This document shows positions 1 through 9,158 of a stretch of DNA of 64,000 bases, one piece after another. Location of the stretch: assembly GCF_016583905.1 (NCBI RefSeq), contig NZ_NRRY01000013.1, positions 1 through 64,000 on the forward strand. Direction: 5' to 3'. The position numbers and the translations under genes were made by a program. The DNA is from Lamprobacter modestohalophilus (GTDB lineage Bacteria > Pseudomonadota > Gammaproteobacteria > Chromatiales > Chromatiaceae). The notes under the pieces are model-generated. The model was not told where the DNA came from, searched no databases, and worked only from the letters and a program-made list of their open reading frames with translations. Position 1 is the stretch's first letter; each line of letters begins with the position of its first letter.

Positions 1-620
1 CGGGTCTCGTCGTTGGTCCCGCGCAGGTTCAGTGTCAGCCCCGCGCTGCCCACAGCCTCGATGACCCCGGCATTGTCCAGCCCGATGAAATTACCACCGA
101 TGCTGCCTGACCCGCTGATGCTGTGATTGGCGCTCTGGGTCAGGGTCGAACCGGTAACACCGATAATCCGGTTGACGGTCTGATTGCTCATCTGCACCGA
201 GCCGCTGCCGGTCAGTGTGGTATCGCCCTGGATGGATAGGCTGGTGGTGCCGCCGGTGGAAGTGATTCCAATTTCGCCGTCATTGAGGATGCTCGCCCCA
301 TGTATGCTCAGTGTTGTGGCATTGTTGATGTCGACGGCATCCCCGGTATCGATGGTCAGATTGCCTGCCGCGGAGCTCACATTCACATTGGCTACCGAGT
401 CGGTGCCGGTCTTGCCGCCGTCGATGAGGACATCATTGGCGCTGCTGGGCACGTTGCCCGTATCCCATTGAGCCGTGTCATTCCAGTTGCCGGTGCCGCC
501 CTGCCAAGTGGCATTCTGTGCGGCGGCTGGGACCGTTGGCGTCGCCAGTGCGGTCAGAATAGCGAGGTGAAGGGGCTTCAGGTTAGGAAGAAGTCTGTGG
601 TCATTGCCGTCGCAAGCCAT
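1..620 (-). CDS. N-terminus of a large secreted repeat-rich protein (partial)
   Basis: The frame opens at an ATG at 620 and runs off the left edge without a stop, so only about 206 residues are visible. A GGAG lies about 7 nt upstream of the start. The N-terminus has a basic stretch and a short hydrophobic segment ending near PAAAQ, as in a signal peptide. The rest is rich in G, N, T, S and D, with the N-T-A-x-W-x-x-G-T-G-N-W-N-D pattern and TLTGSGS-like runs typical of autotransporter passenger domains and beta-helical adhesins. The C-terminus, which would show a beta-barrel, a PEP-CTERM tag or another anchor, lies outside the window. The gene appears to be driven by the sigma-54-type promoter at 708-722. 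Surface location is inferred from composition. Confidence 0.7.
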   Translation of the reverse strand, partial: MACDGNDHRLLPNLKPLHLAILTALATPTVPAAAQNATWQGGTGNWNDTAQWDTGNVPSSANDVLIDGGKTGTDSVANVNVSSAAGNLTIDTGDAVDINNATTLSIHGASILNDGEIGITSTGGTTSLSIQGDTTLTGSGSVQMSNQTVNRIIGVTGSTLTQSANHSISGSGSIGGNFIGLDNAGVIEAVGSAGLTLNLRGTNDET

Positions 621-707
621 GAGCGTTCTCCGGGTCAAATTTTTAGGGGCTGACACATTGCGCTGTGCGCTTTAAGGTCAAGCGTGAAAACAACCATCGC
701 CCGCTAA

Positions 708-722
708 GCATTTTTTGCGCCA
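708..722 (-). promoter_or_regulatory. Sigma-54-type (-24/-12) promoter
   Basis: Read on the minus strand the site is TGGCGCAAAAAATGC. GG and GC are exactly 10 nt apart, as sigma-54 requires, and the match to TGGCAC-N5-TTGC is good. Transcription would start near 696, leaving a leader of about 75 nt before the ATG at 620. Three spaced motif copies lie 65-185 bp upstream, where an enhancer-binding protein would sit. Confidence 0.55.
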
Positions 723-787
723 AAGAAATTTTATCCAAACTTTACAGCTGCTTAACAAATATAAGAGTATCGATAAAAACGGACAGC

Positions 788-907
788 GTAAAAAATCCTG
801 ACAATTTTAGTAAAGATGACAAAAGATCGTGTAAAAAATGTTGACAATTTTAGTATGGATCTGAATGGATAGCTGCAAAAACGTAAAAATTTCTGACAGC
901 TTTGGTC
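788..907 (-). promoter_or_regulatory. Three spaced copies of a TGTCA-nn-ATTTTTTAC motif
   Basis: Copies lie at 788-812, 831-855 and 883-907. On the plus strand they read GTAAAAAATCCTGACA, GTAAAAAATGTTGACA and GTAAAAATTTCTGACA. The distance from GTAA to TGACA is identical in all three, and the first two share a further AATTTTAGTA. Relative to the start site predicted from the -24/-12 element they fall at about -92, -135 and -187, a normal place for enhancer sites. The cognate regulator is not in the window. Confidence 0.5.
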
Positions 908-1031
908 GGCTATTGCCCCATGTTCCATGGAGGTAAACATCCAGATAATCACTCAAGCCCTTGCAACTTTCGCGAACGGGTTGCCATCGGTTGGCACAGG
1001 TTGACCAATTCAGTTCGCGCAACACCTCAGG

Positions 1032-1205
1032 ATGGCGGTCGGCGACCTTGAAAAGCGTGCGTGCCGCAGCCCGCGCCTGAGCTTCGAAATGTTTGATAAG
1101 AAGCTGGCGGGCGTGATCGAGATCCGCGCCGCCGATATGCGCGCTCGCACCTTGCCATTCCGTTTGCGTGACAGCTTCGCTCGGTTGCTGACGCCTTATC
1201 TTTGA
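1032..1205 (+). pseudogene. Possible C-terminal remnant of a coding gene
   Basis: A frame ends at TGA 1203-1205 with a tail containing LPFRLRDSFARLLTPYL. This resembles the C-terminal end of cardiolipin synthase/phospholipase-D-type proteins, which often finish with a basic stretch and LLxPxL. No catalytic HKD motif or good start is present upstream. The resemblance is weak, and the rest of 621-1296 holds no convincing gene. Confidence 0.2.
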
Positions 1206-1234
1206 GGGGATGCGTTGTTGTGTTCAGGCTTGCT

Positions 1235-1261
1235 CATCGCCATCGCCATCGCCATCGCCAT
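1235..1261. repeat. Short tandem repeat (CATCGC)4
   Basis: Four perfect copies of the hexamer CATCGC plus a partial fifth lie in the gap downstream of the hydrolase gene. It is non-coding and could vary in copy number. Confidence 0.7.
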
Positions 1262-1296
1262 AGCTTCCGCTTCTCTTGTTGCGATGAAGCGCTGTC

Positions 1297-2232
1297 TCAA
1301 GCGGCGGGTTTGATCAGCTCACTCAGGATCTGGCGGCTGTGGCGAAACGGCACTGAGTAATGGCCTTCGCCCGGTAGCTCGGTCAGGCTGGCGTTCGGAA
1401 GCTGCTTGGCATACCAGCGTGCGTGCTCGATGGGTACGGTGCCGTCGGCTTGGCCGTGCCAGATGCGAATCGGGAGATCGATCTGCTGGAAGGGAATGCC
1501 CCAGTCATGGGTGTAGAGGTGCAGATCCCGGCGGGCGCCGGGGGCGCCATTGCGCATCGCGTCAGCGATGGTACGGTTGAGGATCGCGGCGGTCTCGGGG
1601 TCCGCGAGTACTGCACGGTCGGCGGCTGGCGCGGCTAGGCTGCGGGTGTTCTCGACCAGGGATGGCCAATGCTCGAGCAGCATCGTGGTTGGGCCGCCGA
1701 AGACCAGGTCACCGAGCCATTGCGCCTGTTGGCCGATGCGCAGGTTCATGCGGGCTGCCCAGTGCATCTGCTCAAGCTGCTCGTCGCGGTAGATCGGCCC
1801 GAGCGGGCACACCAGGGCGCAACTCGTGATTCGTCCCTTTCGGTCTTGTGACTCCGGTTGGGCGAGCGATTGGCCGAGACGCCAAGCACACGCCAGCACA
1901 TAGGGGCCACCGCCGGACACGCCGAGTAATGCGAAGCGCTTGAGGCCGAGCTGGTCTGCGATCAGCAGCACATCGTCTGGCCAGTCGCTGATGTTGCGGT
2001 CTGGGGCCTGATCACTGTCGCCATAGCCGGGGCGGTCGATGCTGATGATGCGAGCACCGACGGCGCAGGCCGCCGTATGCACAAGCCAGGCCTCGCGCCT
2101 GGAGCTCGGAAAACCATGCGCGTAGATGATCGGGGTGCCTTCGCGGTCGCCGAGCTGCGAGAAGGCGACGCGGCGGCCGGAGGCGGTGATGGCCAGCTCA
2201 AGCTGGTCGAGCGGCGGTGCGTTGGAGGGCAT
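1297..2232 (-). CDS. Alpha/beta hydrolase
   Basis: A 311-residue alpha/beta-hydrolase-fold protein. It shows HGFPSS near residue 37 (oxyanion hole region), the nucleophile elbow GVSGGG with the catalytic serine, an aspartate in the WHGQADGTVP stretch, and the catalytic histidine in EGHYS near the C-terminus. There is no signal peptide, so it is probably cytoplasmic. The ATG shares one base with the pyruvate kinase stop (TAATG), which argues for translational coupling and for this start over longer upstream frames. The substrate cannot be told; family members include esterases, haloperoxidase-like enzymes and C-C hydrolases. Confidence 0.85.
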   Translation of the reverse strand: MPSNAPPLDQLELAITASGRRVAFSQLGDREGTPIIYAHGFPSSRREAWLVHTAACAVGARIISIDRPGYGDSDQAPDRNISDWPDDVLLIADQLGLKRFALLGVSGGGPYVLACAWRLGQSLAQPESQDRKGRITSCALVCPLGPIYRDEQLEQMHWAARMNLRIGQQAQWLGDLVFGGPTTMLLEHWPSLVENTRSLAAPAADRAVLADPETAAILNRTIADAMRNGAPGARRDLHLYTHDWGIPFQQIDLPIRIWHGQADGTVPIEHARWYAKQLPNASLTELPGEGHYSVPFRHSRQILSELIKPAA

Positions 2233-3680
2233 TACTGGCACGCAGGATTGCGCTCTGGGCTGAGCTCCATGATCTCGAGCCGATGATTGCCGCAGGGGTG
2301 CTCTTCGGATGGTCCCTGAGTCAGCAGCACCAGGCCGTCGTTGATGCCTTTGTCGGCTAGCCAGCTGCGCACGTATTCGCTCCAATCCGGCAGGTCGCTG
2401 TCGACATCGACAGCGAGCACGCCGTAGGAGAACTTGAGCGCCTGGCTGGTGCTCGGCGTTGGGCTCAGGGCGACGACCCAGCAGGGCAGACGGAAGCGGG
2501 CGATACTGCGTGCGGTATCACCGCTGCGGGTTGGCACGATGACCGCTTGCGGGGCGCTGCGCTCAACCGTGTGGTAGACACTCCGGGCGATCAGATCAAC
2601 CGCCCGCAGCGGGCCACCATTGCCGTAGGCGCCAAGTGCTTGGGCGAGCAGCCGGTTATCGCGCTCTGGCTCGATGGCGGCGGCGATGGCAGCGAGCATC
2701 TCGACCGATTCGACCGGGAAGCGCCCCATCGCCGATTCGGCCGAGAGCATCACGCAGTCGGTGCCGCCGAGGATGGCATTGGCGACATCGGTGGCCTCGG
2801 CGCGCGTGGGTCGGCGCAGCGTGACCATCGACTCCAGCATCTGTGTGGCGGTGATCACCGGCTTGCCGCGCAGATTGGCCTGCTCGGTGATGCGGCGCTG
2901 GGCGACGGCGATGGTCTCGATCGGGATCTCGACGCCGAGGTCGCCGCGCGCGACCATAATGCCGTCGGCGGTGTCCAGGATCTCGTCCAGATTATCCAGC
3001 GCTGAGGCGCGCTCGATCTTAGCGATGATGAAGGGTGCATAGTCGAGCGCTTTGGCCGCGCTGCGCACGGCGTCGATGTCCGCGGCCGTGGCAACGAAGG
3101 ACTGGCTCACGGCATCGAGCCGATGCTCAGCGGCAAAGCGCAGCCATTGATGGTCCTCCTCGGTGAAGGCGGAGATACCCAGATCGATGCCTGGGAGGTT
3201 CAGCCCCTTGCGTGATCTCAGCTCACCGCCGGCGCGGACGTTACAGACGACATCGGTCTCGGTCACCTCGACGGCCTTGAGCAAGATGAAGCCGTCATTG
3301 AGGAACAAGCGATCACCCGGTTTCACCGCTGCCGGCAGCCCTGGGAAGGTGACGCTGACGCGATCGGCCTGCCCAACGTTGGGCTCGGTGGTCAGCGTGA
3401 ACGGCTGATCGCGGACGAGTTCGATGGGCTCATCGTCGAGATCGCCGATACGCATCTTGGGGCCGGGCAGGTCGCCCATGATCGCGACCCGACGCCCGGC
3501 ATCGATGGCTGCTTCGCGGATCGTCGCGATCAGGCCGGCGTGATACGCCGGATTGCCGTGCGAGAAGTTGAGCCGGGCAACGTCAAGGCCGGCGTGGATC
3601 AGGGCACGCAGCACTTCCGGATGTTCGGAGGCTGGGCCGATGGTTGCGATGATCTTGGTCTTTCGGTTCGGGATAAGCAT
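2232..3680 (-). CDS. pyk: Pyruvate kinase
   Basis: Makes pyruvate and ATP from phosphoenolpyruvate and ADP, the last step of glycolysis. The 482 residues match the usual length. Visible motifs are KIIATIGPAS at the N-terminus, RLNFSHG, the IAKIE active-site strand with the catalytic lysine, MVARGDLGVEIP, and ITATQMLESM followed by TRAEATDVANA (magnesium and substrate loop). The C-terminal domain, about residues 350-482, is the allosteric domain of the family. The gene is divergent from lolC and coupled to the downstream hydrolase by a TAATG overlap. Confidence 0.95.
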   Translation of the reverse strand: MLIPNRKTKIIATIGPASEHPEVLRALIHAGLDVARLNFSHGNPAYHAGLIATIREAAIDAGRRVAIMGDLPGPKMRIGDLDDEPIELVRDQPFTLTTEPNVGQADRVSVTFPGLPAAVKPGDRLFLNDGFILLKAVEVTETDVVCNVRAGGELRSRKGLNLPGIDLGISAFTEEDHQWLRFAAEHRLDAVSQSFVATAADIDAVRSAAKALDYAPFIIAKIERASALDNLDEILDTADGIMVARGDLGVEIPIETIAVAQRRITEQANLRGKPVITATQMLESMVTLRRPTRAEATDVANAILGGTDCVMLSAESAMGRFPVESVEMLAAIAAAIEPERDNRLLAQALGAYGNGGPLRAVDLIARSVYHTVERSAPQAVIVPTRSGDTARSIARFRLPCWVVALSPTPSTSQALKFSYGVLAVDVDSDLPDWSEYVRSWLADKGINDGLVLLTQGPSEEHPCGNHRLEIMELSPERNPACQ

Positions 3681-3866
3681 GGGGCGACTCGGTTACAGCA
3701 TGCGACAGTCAGCCGCGGATACCGGTTAGTGTACGGGAAAGCCTTTACAGCTTTTTGGCGGTTTCGTGCCAATGCCGATCGCGAGACAGAGGGCAGGCCC
3801 CCGGTGAGGCCATCGATGCATCTTGGCGCTATCTTCAAACGCTGCATTCTGGTCTAATCCGCGCCC

Positions 3867-5111
3867 ATGTTTCGCCCCTTCTCCCTCTTTGTCGGCCTGC
3901 GCTATACGCGCGCTCGTCGGCGCAATCATTTCATCTCGTTCATCTCGATGATCTCGATGCTTGGCATCACGCTTGGGATCATCGCGCTGATCGTCGTGCT
4001 GTCGGTCATGAACGGCTTCCATAAGGAGATCCAGGAGCGCATCCTCGGCATGGCCTCGCATGCAACCCTCTCCGACCCAAGCGGGATCAGCGACTGGCAA
4101 GGCCTCGTCGACGAACTCAGTCAGCGACCAGATGTGCTTGGCGCAGCGCCGTTCGTCGAGATCCAATCGATGCTGATGCATGCCGGTCGTACCAACGCAG
4201 CGCTGCTGCGCGGCATCTTGCCCGCTCAAGAGGATGCGGTTTCGGATCTTCGTGACGACATGATTGCGGGGTCGGTCGACTCGCTAGCGCCCGGGGCGTT
4301 CAATATCATCCTCGGCCGCGAGCTGGCAGCGGTGCTTGGGGTCGGGGTCGGGGATAAAGTCACGGTGGTCACACCGCAGCTGAACGCGACGCCGGTCGGT
4401 GTGATGCCCAGGCTCAAGGCCTTCACCGTCATCGGCCTGTTCGAGGTTGGCATGTCCGATTACGACCGCGGCGCTGGCTTCATGCACATGGAGGATGCGG
4501 CGCGGCTGATGCGCCTTGGCGATGCGGCGGAGGGCGTGCGGCTGAAGCTGACCGATATGTGGGAGGCGCCGATGATCGCGCGCGAGATCCAGTACTCGCT
4601 CGACGGGCTCTATCGCGTCTCGGACTGGACCCAGGTCCATCGCAACTTCTTTGCTGCGCTGCGTACCGAGAAGCGGATGATGTCGATCATCCTGTTCCTG
4701 ATCGTTGCGGTCGCCGCCTTCAATATCGTCTCAACCCTAGTGATGGTGGTGACGGACAAGCGCGCGGACATTGCCGTGCTGCGCACGCTGGGCGCCTCAC
4801 CAGGCCGCATCATGGCGATCTTTATGGTTCAGGGCACCGCGATCGGCGTCTTCGGCACCCTGATGGGCGTGGTTGGCGGCGTCTTGCTGGGCTGGAACGT
4901 GGAAGCGATCGTTGCCTCCATCGAAGGCCTGTTCGATGTCCATTTTCTCGACCCGAGCATCTATTACATCAGTGTGCTGCCATCCGATGTGCGCGCGGCA
5001 GACGTGGTCCGCATCGCCGCTGGCGCCTTCTTGATGACGGTGCTCGCGACCCTGTATCCCGCTTGGCGCGCAGCGCGGACGGACCCGGCCGAGGCGCTGC
5101 GCTATGAGTAA
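3867..5111 (+). CDS. lolC: Lipoprotein-releasing ABC transporter permease LolC/LolE
   Basis: Inner-membrane permease of the Lol system, which releases outer-membrane lipoproteins to the chaperone LolA. The 414-residue protein has the family layout: the N-terminal signature [15 protein letters not shown], a first membrane helix near residues 25-50, a large periplasmic domain, and three C-terminal helices. Only one permease gene is present, so LolC and LolE cannot be distinguished; a single permease serving as a homodimer is known in some proteobacteria. It overlaps lolD by 8 nt and heads the lol-comEC-exbBD-msbA-lpxK cluster. Confidence 0.92.
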   Translation: MFRPFSLFVGLRYTRARRRNHFISFISMISMLGITLGIIALIVVLSVMNGFHKEIQERILGMASHATLSDPSGISDWQGLVDELSQRPDVLGAAPFVEIQSMLMHAGRTNAALLRGILPAQEDAVSDLRDDMIAGSVDSLAPGAFNIILGRELAAVLGVGVGDKVTVVTPQLNATPVGVMPRLKAFTVIGLFEVGMSDYDRGAGFMHMEDAARLMRLGDAAEGVRLKLTDMWEAPMIAREIQYSLDGLYRVSDWTQVHRNFFAALRTEKRMMSIILFLIVAVAAFNIVSTLVMVVTDKRADIAVLRTLGASPGRIMAIFMVQGTAIGVFGTLMGVVGGVLLGWNVEAIVASIEGLFDVHFLDPSIYYISVLPSDVRAADVVRIAAGAFLMTVLATLYPAWRAARTDPAEALRYE

Positions 5112-5871
5112 TCAGGGCCGTAATCAGGTGACTGATCAGGGGAGTGATCAGCGGACTGATCAGGGCGCGACGATGAGCGAGCAGCGCGACCGGATGCCCG
5201 TCCTGGAGGCGCGCGGGGTCAGCAAACGCTTCCGCCAAGGACCGCTGGACGTTGAAGTCCTGCGTGGCGTCGATCTTCTCGTCCAGCCAGGGGTGCGCAT
5301 GGCCATCATCGGCGCCTCAGGGTCGGGCAAGAGCACGATGCTGCATTGCCTCGGTGGGTTAGAGCAGCCGACCTCTGGCGAGGTGCTCTGGTCCGGTGAA
5401 GCGGTGATGCAGCTCTCGGAGCGGGTGCGTGGTGAGCGGCGCAATCGCCAGCTCGGCTTCGTCTATCAGTTTCATCATTTACTGCCCGAATTCACGGCGC
5501 TCGAAAATGTGGCGATGCCACTCTTGATCCGCGGCAGCGAACCGGCTGAGGCTCAGGAGCAGTCTGCGGCGATGCTCGGTCGCGTTGGGCTGAGCCATCG
5601 GGAGGAGCACAAGCCGTCTGAGCTTTCCGGCGGTGAGCGCCAGCGCGCCGCCATTGCCCGAGCGTTGGTGACCCGCCCGGCCTGTGTGCTCGCCGACGAG
5701 CCGACCGGGAATCTCGATCGGCATACGGCCGAGGGTGTCTACGATCTGATGCTGGAGCTGAATGCCGAGATCGGCACCAGTATCGTCATCGTGACCCATG
5801 ATCCGGCCCTTGCTGGGCGTACTGATCAGGTCTGGCGCTTGGACGAGGGCAGATTGGTCAAGACCGCGTAG
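5104..5871 (+). CDS. lolD: Lipoprotein-releasing ABC transporter ATPase LolD
   Basis: ATPase that powers LolC/E. It shows Walker A GASGSGKS, the signature LSGGERQR, Walker [12 protein letters not shown] and the switch histidine in VIVTHD. The first ATG overlaps the lolC stop and gives 255 residues. The first 23 residues are a DQ-repeat ([11 protein letters not shown]) encoded by imperfect copies of a TGATCAG-containing unit. The ATG at 5173 would give a normal-length LolD of about 232 residues, so the repeat may be either an N-terminal tail or a translated spacer. Confidence 0.92.
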   Translation: MSNQGRNQVTDQGSDQRTDQGATMSEQRDRMPVLEARGVSKRFRQGPLDVEVLRGVDLLVQPGVRMAIIGASGSGKSTMLHCLGGLEQPTSGEVLWSGEAVMQLSERVRGERRNRQLGFVYQFHHLLPEFTALENVAMPLLIRGSEPAEAQEQSAAMLGRVGLSHREEHKPSELSGGERQRAAIARALVTRPACVLADEPTGNLDRHTAEGVYDLMLELNAEIGTSIVIVTHDPALAGRTDQVWRLDEGRLVKTA

Positions 5872-5893
5872 CGGGCACGTCGCCGTATCCGTG

Positions 5894-8428
5894 ATGCGCG
5901 ACCGTCTGGCAGCTGAGCGGCATTGCGGGCTGACCGCGATCGGCCTTGGCTTTGCACTGGGCGCCGGTGGTTATTTCATCGCCGCTGATCCACCCGCGGA
6001 TCTCGCGGTCGTTGGGCTGCTCCTCCTGGCCATCATCGGCTGCCTGTTGCAGCGGATCAGCTGGCCTCTCGCCGCCCTCGTCCTCGGCTTCTGTTGGTCG
6101 CACCTCTGGGCCTGCGCGCTGCTGTGCAATCCGTTTCCAGACGCCCTGGCCCAGCAAGATGTGACCATCGTGGGTCGCATCGCTTCACTACCGGATGTAA
6201 CGGCTGAGCGGTCGCGCTTTCTGTTCGATGTCGAGCGCCTGTCCGACGCCGGTGCGTCGAGCGATTTCGATGGTCGCGTCAGGCTGTCTTGGTACAAAGA
6301 TGCGCCGCACCTCAAGGTCGGCGAGCGTTGGCGGTTCAAGGTCCGGCTGAAGACGCCGCACGGGTTCATGAATCCTGGTGGCTTCGATTACGAACGCTGG
6401 CTGTTCCGGCAGCAGGTCAAGGCGACGGGCTATGTGCGGACGCAGGTTGCACCACAAAGGCTCGATGCGGGGGCAGGGCGGTACTGGCTCGATCGTTGGC
6501 GTCAGGGACTGCGTGAGCGTCTGCTTGAGGCGCTCCCGACGGGCGTCGGCTCGGCGCTGGTTCCGGCCCTGGTGATCGGCGATCGCGGTGCCTTGACGCC
6601 CGCGCAATGGTCGGTCTTCTCGCGCACCGGGACTTCGCATCTGATCGCGATCTCGGGGCTTCATGTTGGGCTCGTCTCCGCGGCCCTGTTTGTGTTGGTT
6701 CGGCGCCTTTGGGTGTGGGCTCCAGGCTTGGCACTGCGCGTTGCGGCCCCGCGCGCGGCGGCGGTGGCTGCACTGCTCGCAGCGCTTGTCTATGCCGCCT
6801 TGGCCGGTTTCTCGGTCTCGACGCAGCGGGCATTGATGATGCTCGCGGTGGTCTTGCTAGCGATTGTCGCCGGCCGAACGCTGCGCGCCTCGAGTGCATT
6901 GTCGCTGGCGTTGGCGGCAGTGCTGTTGGTCGATCCGGCGGCGGTCTTGGATTACGGCTTCTGGCTCTCGTTCGGTGCGGTTGCGGTGCTGCTCTATGCG
7001 CTCGGCTGGCGGCTTGGCCCACCAGGTTGGATCGCGCGTTGGGGCGCGGCTCAGTGGGCCGTGGCGCTCGGTCTGCTGCCGTTGCTGATCGCGTTCTTCG
7101 GCCGTGCGTCCGTAATTGCGCCGCTCGTGAATCTGATCGCCGTGCCGCTGTTCGGGCTCTTGCTGCCGATCATCCTCGTCGCCAGTCTCGCCTTCCTGCT
7201 CACCGGCTGGGCGCTGCCGCTGCTCGCCGTCGACTGGCTCTTGGACCAGGGCTACAGCCTGCTCGCTGCTGCTGCCTCGCTGCCCTGGGCCAGTGTGTCG
7301 CTCGGCGGCCGGCCCGACTGGGTCTGGCTCATCGCAGGGCTTGGTGCGCTGCTCCTGCTTGCGCCGCGTGGGCTGCCCGGGCGTTGGCTTGGGGCGGTGC
7401 TGCTGTTGCCGTTGTGGCTGCTGCGGCCGCCAACGCCGGCGCCAGGCTCGCTCGAGGTCACGCTGCTTGACGTTGGGCAAGGGCTCGCCGCGGTGATTCG
7501 GACCCAGCGCCATACGCTGGTCTACGATACCGGCCCCGGCTTTCGCAGCGGCTTCAACACCGGTGAGGCGGTGATCGCGCCCTACCTCCAGCACCTGGGC
7601 ATCAACACCCTTGATCTGCTGATGGTCTCGCATGCGGATCAGGACCATGCAGGCGGCGTGCAGGGACTGCTGGCCTCGGTTGAGGCTCGACGCATTCTCA
7701 GTGGCGAGCCGGACGAGATTGAACGGATGTTGGAAGGCAAGCCTTCCGCTGTAAGCGTCACAAAGCCGCCCATTAAGCCGTCCGTTGAGCCGTCCATTAA
7801 GCCGTCCGTTGAACAATCCGTTGAACAATCCGCTGAGCAGTCCATCGAGCAATCCATCGAGCAGCAACGACAGCAAGCAGCTGGTCATGCTCTTGGCCGC
7901 GAAGGCGGGCGCGTTGAGACCTGTCGGCGCGGACAGCAATGGCATTGGGACGGGGTCGATTTCGCGGTCCTGCATCCCACGGACCTGGTCGAGGACGGTA
8001 ATAACAGCTCCTGTGTGCTGCGCATTGTGGTCGGCGAGACCGCGCTGCTCTGGCCGGGTGATGCCGAGGCCTCGGTTGAGCGGCGTCTGCTCCAGCAGGC
8101 GGCGGGCGCTTTGCCAGCCGAGGTGCTGATCGCTGCACATCACGGAAGTGCGAGCTCGACGACGCAGTCCTTCTTGAGCGCGGTATCGCCGCGGTTGGTG
8201 CTGTTCTCCATGGGCTGGAAGAATCGCTTTGGCTTTCCCGCTGAGTCGGTTCGCGAGCGCGTGATCGCGTCCGGCGCGGCGAGCCTGGACACCGCGAGCT
8301 CCGGTGCGATCGAGCTGTCTGTTGACCCGGAGGGCGAACTGCGTGTCGCGCCTGCCTATCGTGAGCGCGTAAATCGGCTTTGGCGCCACCATCCGGCGCC
8401 GGCAGTCCCAGCCGGTGGCCGGCCCTAG
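5894..8428 (+). CDS. comEC: ComEC/Rec2 DNA internalization protein
   Basis: Inner-membrane channel that brings single-stranded DNA into the cell during natural transformation. The 844-residue protein has N-terminal helices and a DUF4131 region, the multi-helix Competence domain (about residues 230-500) with HLIAISGLHVGL, and a metallo-beta-lactamase-like domain from about residue 520 with LLDVGQG, SHADQDHAGG and AAHHGS. Residues 626-657 are an inserted array of eight 12-bp repeats inside that domain. The ATG at 5894 begins 22 nt after lolD; a longer frame would overlap lolD. ComEC next to msbA-lpxK is the usual gammaproteobacterial order. Confidence 0.92.
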   Translation: MRDRLAAERHCGLTAIGLGFALGAGGYFIAADPPADLAVVGLLLLAIIGCLLQRISWPLAALVLGFCWSHLWACALLCNPFPDALAQQDVTIVGRIASLPDVTAERSRFLFDVERLSDAGASSDFDGRVRLSWYKDAPHLKVGERWRFKVRLKTPHGFMNPGGFDYERWLFRQQVKATGYVRTQVAPQRLDAGAGRYWLDRWRQGLRERLLEALPTGVGSALVPALVIGDRGALTPAQWSVFSRTGTSHLIAISGLHVGLVSAALFVLVRRLWVWAPGLALRVAAPRAAAVAALLAALVYAALAGFSVSTQRALMMLAVVLLAIVAGRTLRASSALSLALAAVLLVDPAAVLDYGFWLSFGAVAVLLYALGWRLGPPGWIARWGAAQWAVALGLLPLLIAFFGRASVIAPLVNLIAVPLFGLLLPIILVASLAFLLTGWALPLLAVDWLLDQGYSLLAAAASLPWASVSLGGRPDWVWLIAGLGALLLLAPRGLPGRWLGAVLLLPLWLLRPPTPAPGSLEVTLLDVGQGLAAVIRTQRHTLVYDTGPGFRSGFNTGEAVIAPYLQHLGINTLDLLMVSHADQDHAGGVQGLLASVEARRILSGEPDEIERMLEGKPSAVSVTKPPIKPSVEPSIKPSVEQSVEQSAEQSIEQSIEQQRQQAAGHALGREGGRVETCRRGQQWHWDGVDFAVLHPTDLVEDGNNSSCVLRIVVGETALLWPGDAEASVERRLLQQAAGALPAEVLIAAHHGSASSTTQSFLSAVSPRLVLFSMGWKNRFGFPAESVRERVIASGAASLDTASSGAIELSVDPEGELRVAPAYRERVNRLWRHHPAPAVPAGGRP
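7769..7864 (+). repeat. Eight 12-bp in-frame tandem repeats in comEC
   Basis: Eight units of the form TCCGTTGAACAA, or close variants, follow one another without a break. They encode PIKP, SVEP, SIKP, SVEQ, SVEQ, SAEQ, SIEQ and SIEQ. The array lies between the SHADQDHAGG and AAHHGS motifs of the hydrolase-like domain, in a loop. Confidence 0.85.
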
Positions 8429-8528
8429 GGATCGCCGGTCGAGTACAAGCTCGGCCTGATGGTTTTGCAGTGCGTTATGATTGCGGCCCTGATCTGTTGG
8501 CTCACTTGCGTCCCGAGGTAACTCCCTA

Positions 8529-9158
8529 GTGCTCGATCTGATGAAGGCCGGCGGCTGGCTGATGGTGCCGATCCTGCTGTGCTCGGTTGTCGCAATGGCC
8601 ATCGTGATCGAGCGTTTCTGGGCCTTGCGGCGCAAACGCATCATGCCGGATGGGCTGGTGATGCAGATCTGGGAGCTGCAACGCAGCGATCAGCTTGACG
8701 ATCAACGCATCGATCAGATTCGACAGGGCTCGGCGCTCGGTCGGATGCTCGCCGCTGGGCTGGTGAACCGGTTTCACGCGCGCGAGGTGATGAAGGAGGC
8801 TATTCAGGACACTGGCCGTCACGTCGTCTCTGGGATGGAGCGCTACCTGAGTACGCTTGGCACTATCGCCGCAGTGACGCCATTGCTTGGGCTCCTCGGC
8901 ACCGTGATCGGCATGATCGACGTGTTTGCGGTGATCATGGACGCTGGCGTTGGCGACCCTGGCGTGCTCGCCGGCGGTATTTCACAGGCGCTGATCACCA
9001 CCGCCGCGGGGCTGTCGATTGCGATCCCGGCGCTGATGTTCCATCGCTATTTTCTCAGCCGGGTGGATAAGCTGGTGGTCGGCATGGAAGAGCAAGCGTT
9101 GCGGCTGATCGAGGTGATGCAAGGCGAGCGCGAGGCCGCGGACGGAGAGACGCCTTGA
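8529..9158 (+). CDS. exbB: MotA/TolQ/ExbB proton channel family protein
   Basis: Energy-transducing inner-membrane channel subunit that works with ExbD, using the proton motive force to drive a TonB-like protein. The 209 residues hold an N-terminal helix (GGWLMVPILLCSVVAMAIV) and two C-terminal helices with the conserved TPLLGLLGTVIGMI stretch. The start is GTG at 8529. Its stop overlaps the exbD start. ExbB/ExbD pairs just before msbA and lpxK are common in gammaproteobacteria. No tonB is present, so the partner is elsewhere. Confidence 0.9.
   Translation: MLDLMKAGGWLMVPILLCSVVAMAIVIERFWALRRKRIMPDGLVMQIWELQRSDQLDDQRIDQIRQGSALGRMLAAGLVNRFHAREVMKEAIQDTGRHVVSGMERYLSTLGTIAAVTPLLGLLGTVIGMIDVFAVIMDAGVGDPGVLAGGISQALITTAAGLSIAIPALMFHRYFLSRVDKLVVGMEEQALRLIEVMQGEREAADGETP

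Noticed and set aside
807..1025. Possible 72-residue minus-strand protein upstream of the repeat-protein gene
   Set aside because: It runs through the three regulatory repeats, has no family similarity and no ribosome-binding site.
1235..1261. CATCGC tandem repeat considered as a CRISPR-like array
   Set aside because: The unit is 6 bp with no spacers; it is a simple repeat.
6857..8644. Long minus-strand open frame opposite comEC
   Set aside because: Arg/Gln/His-rich antisense shadow of comEC without motifs; comEC itself has clear family motifs.
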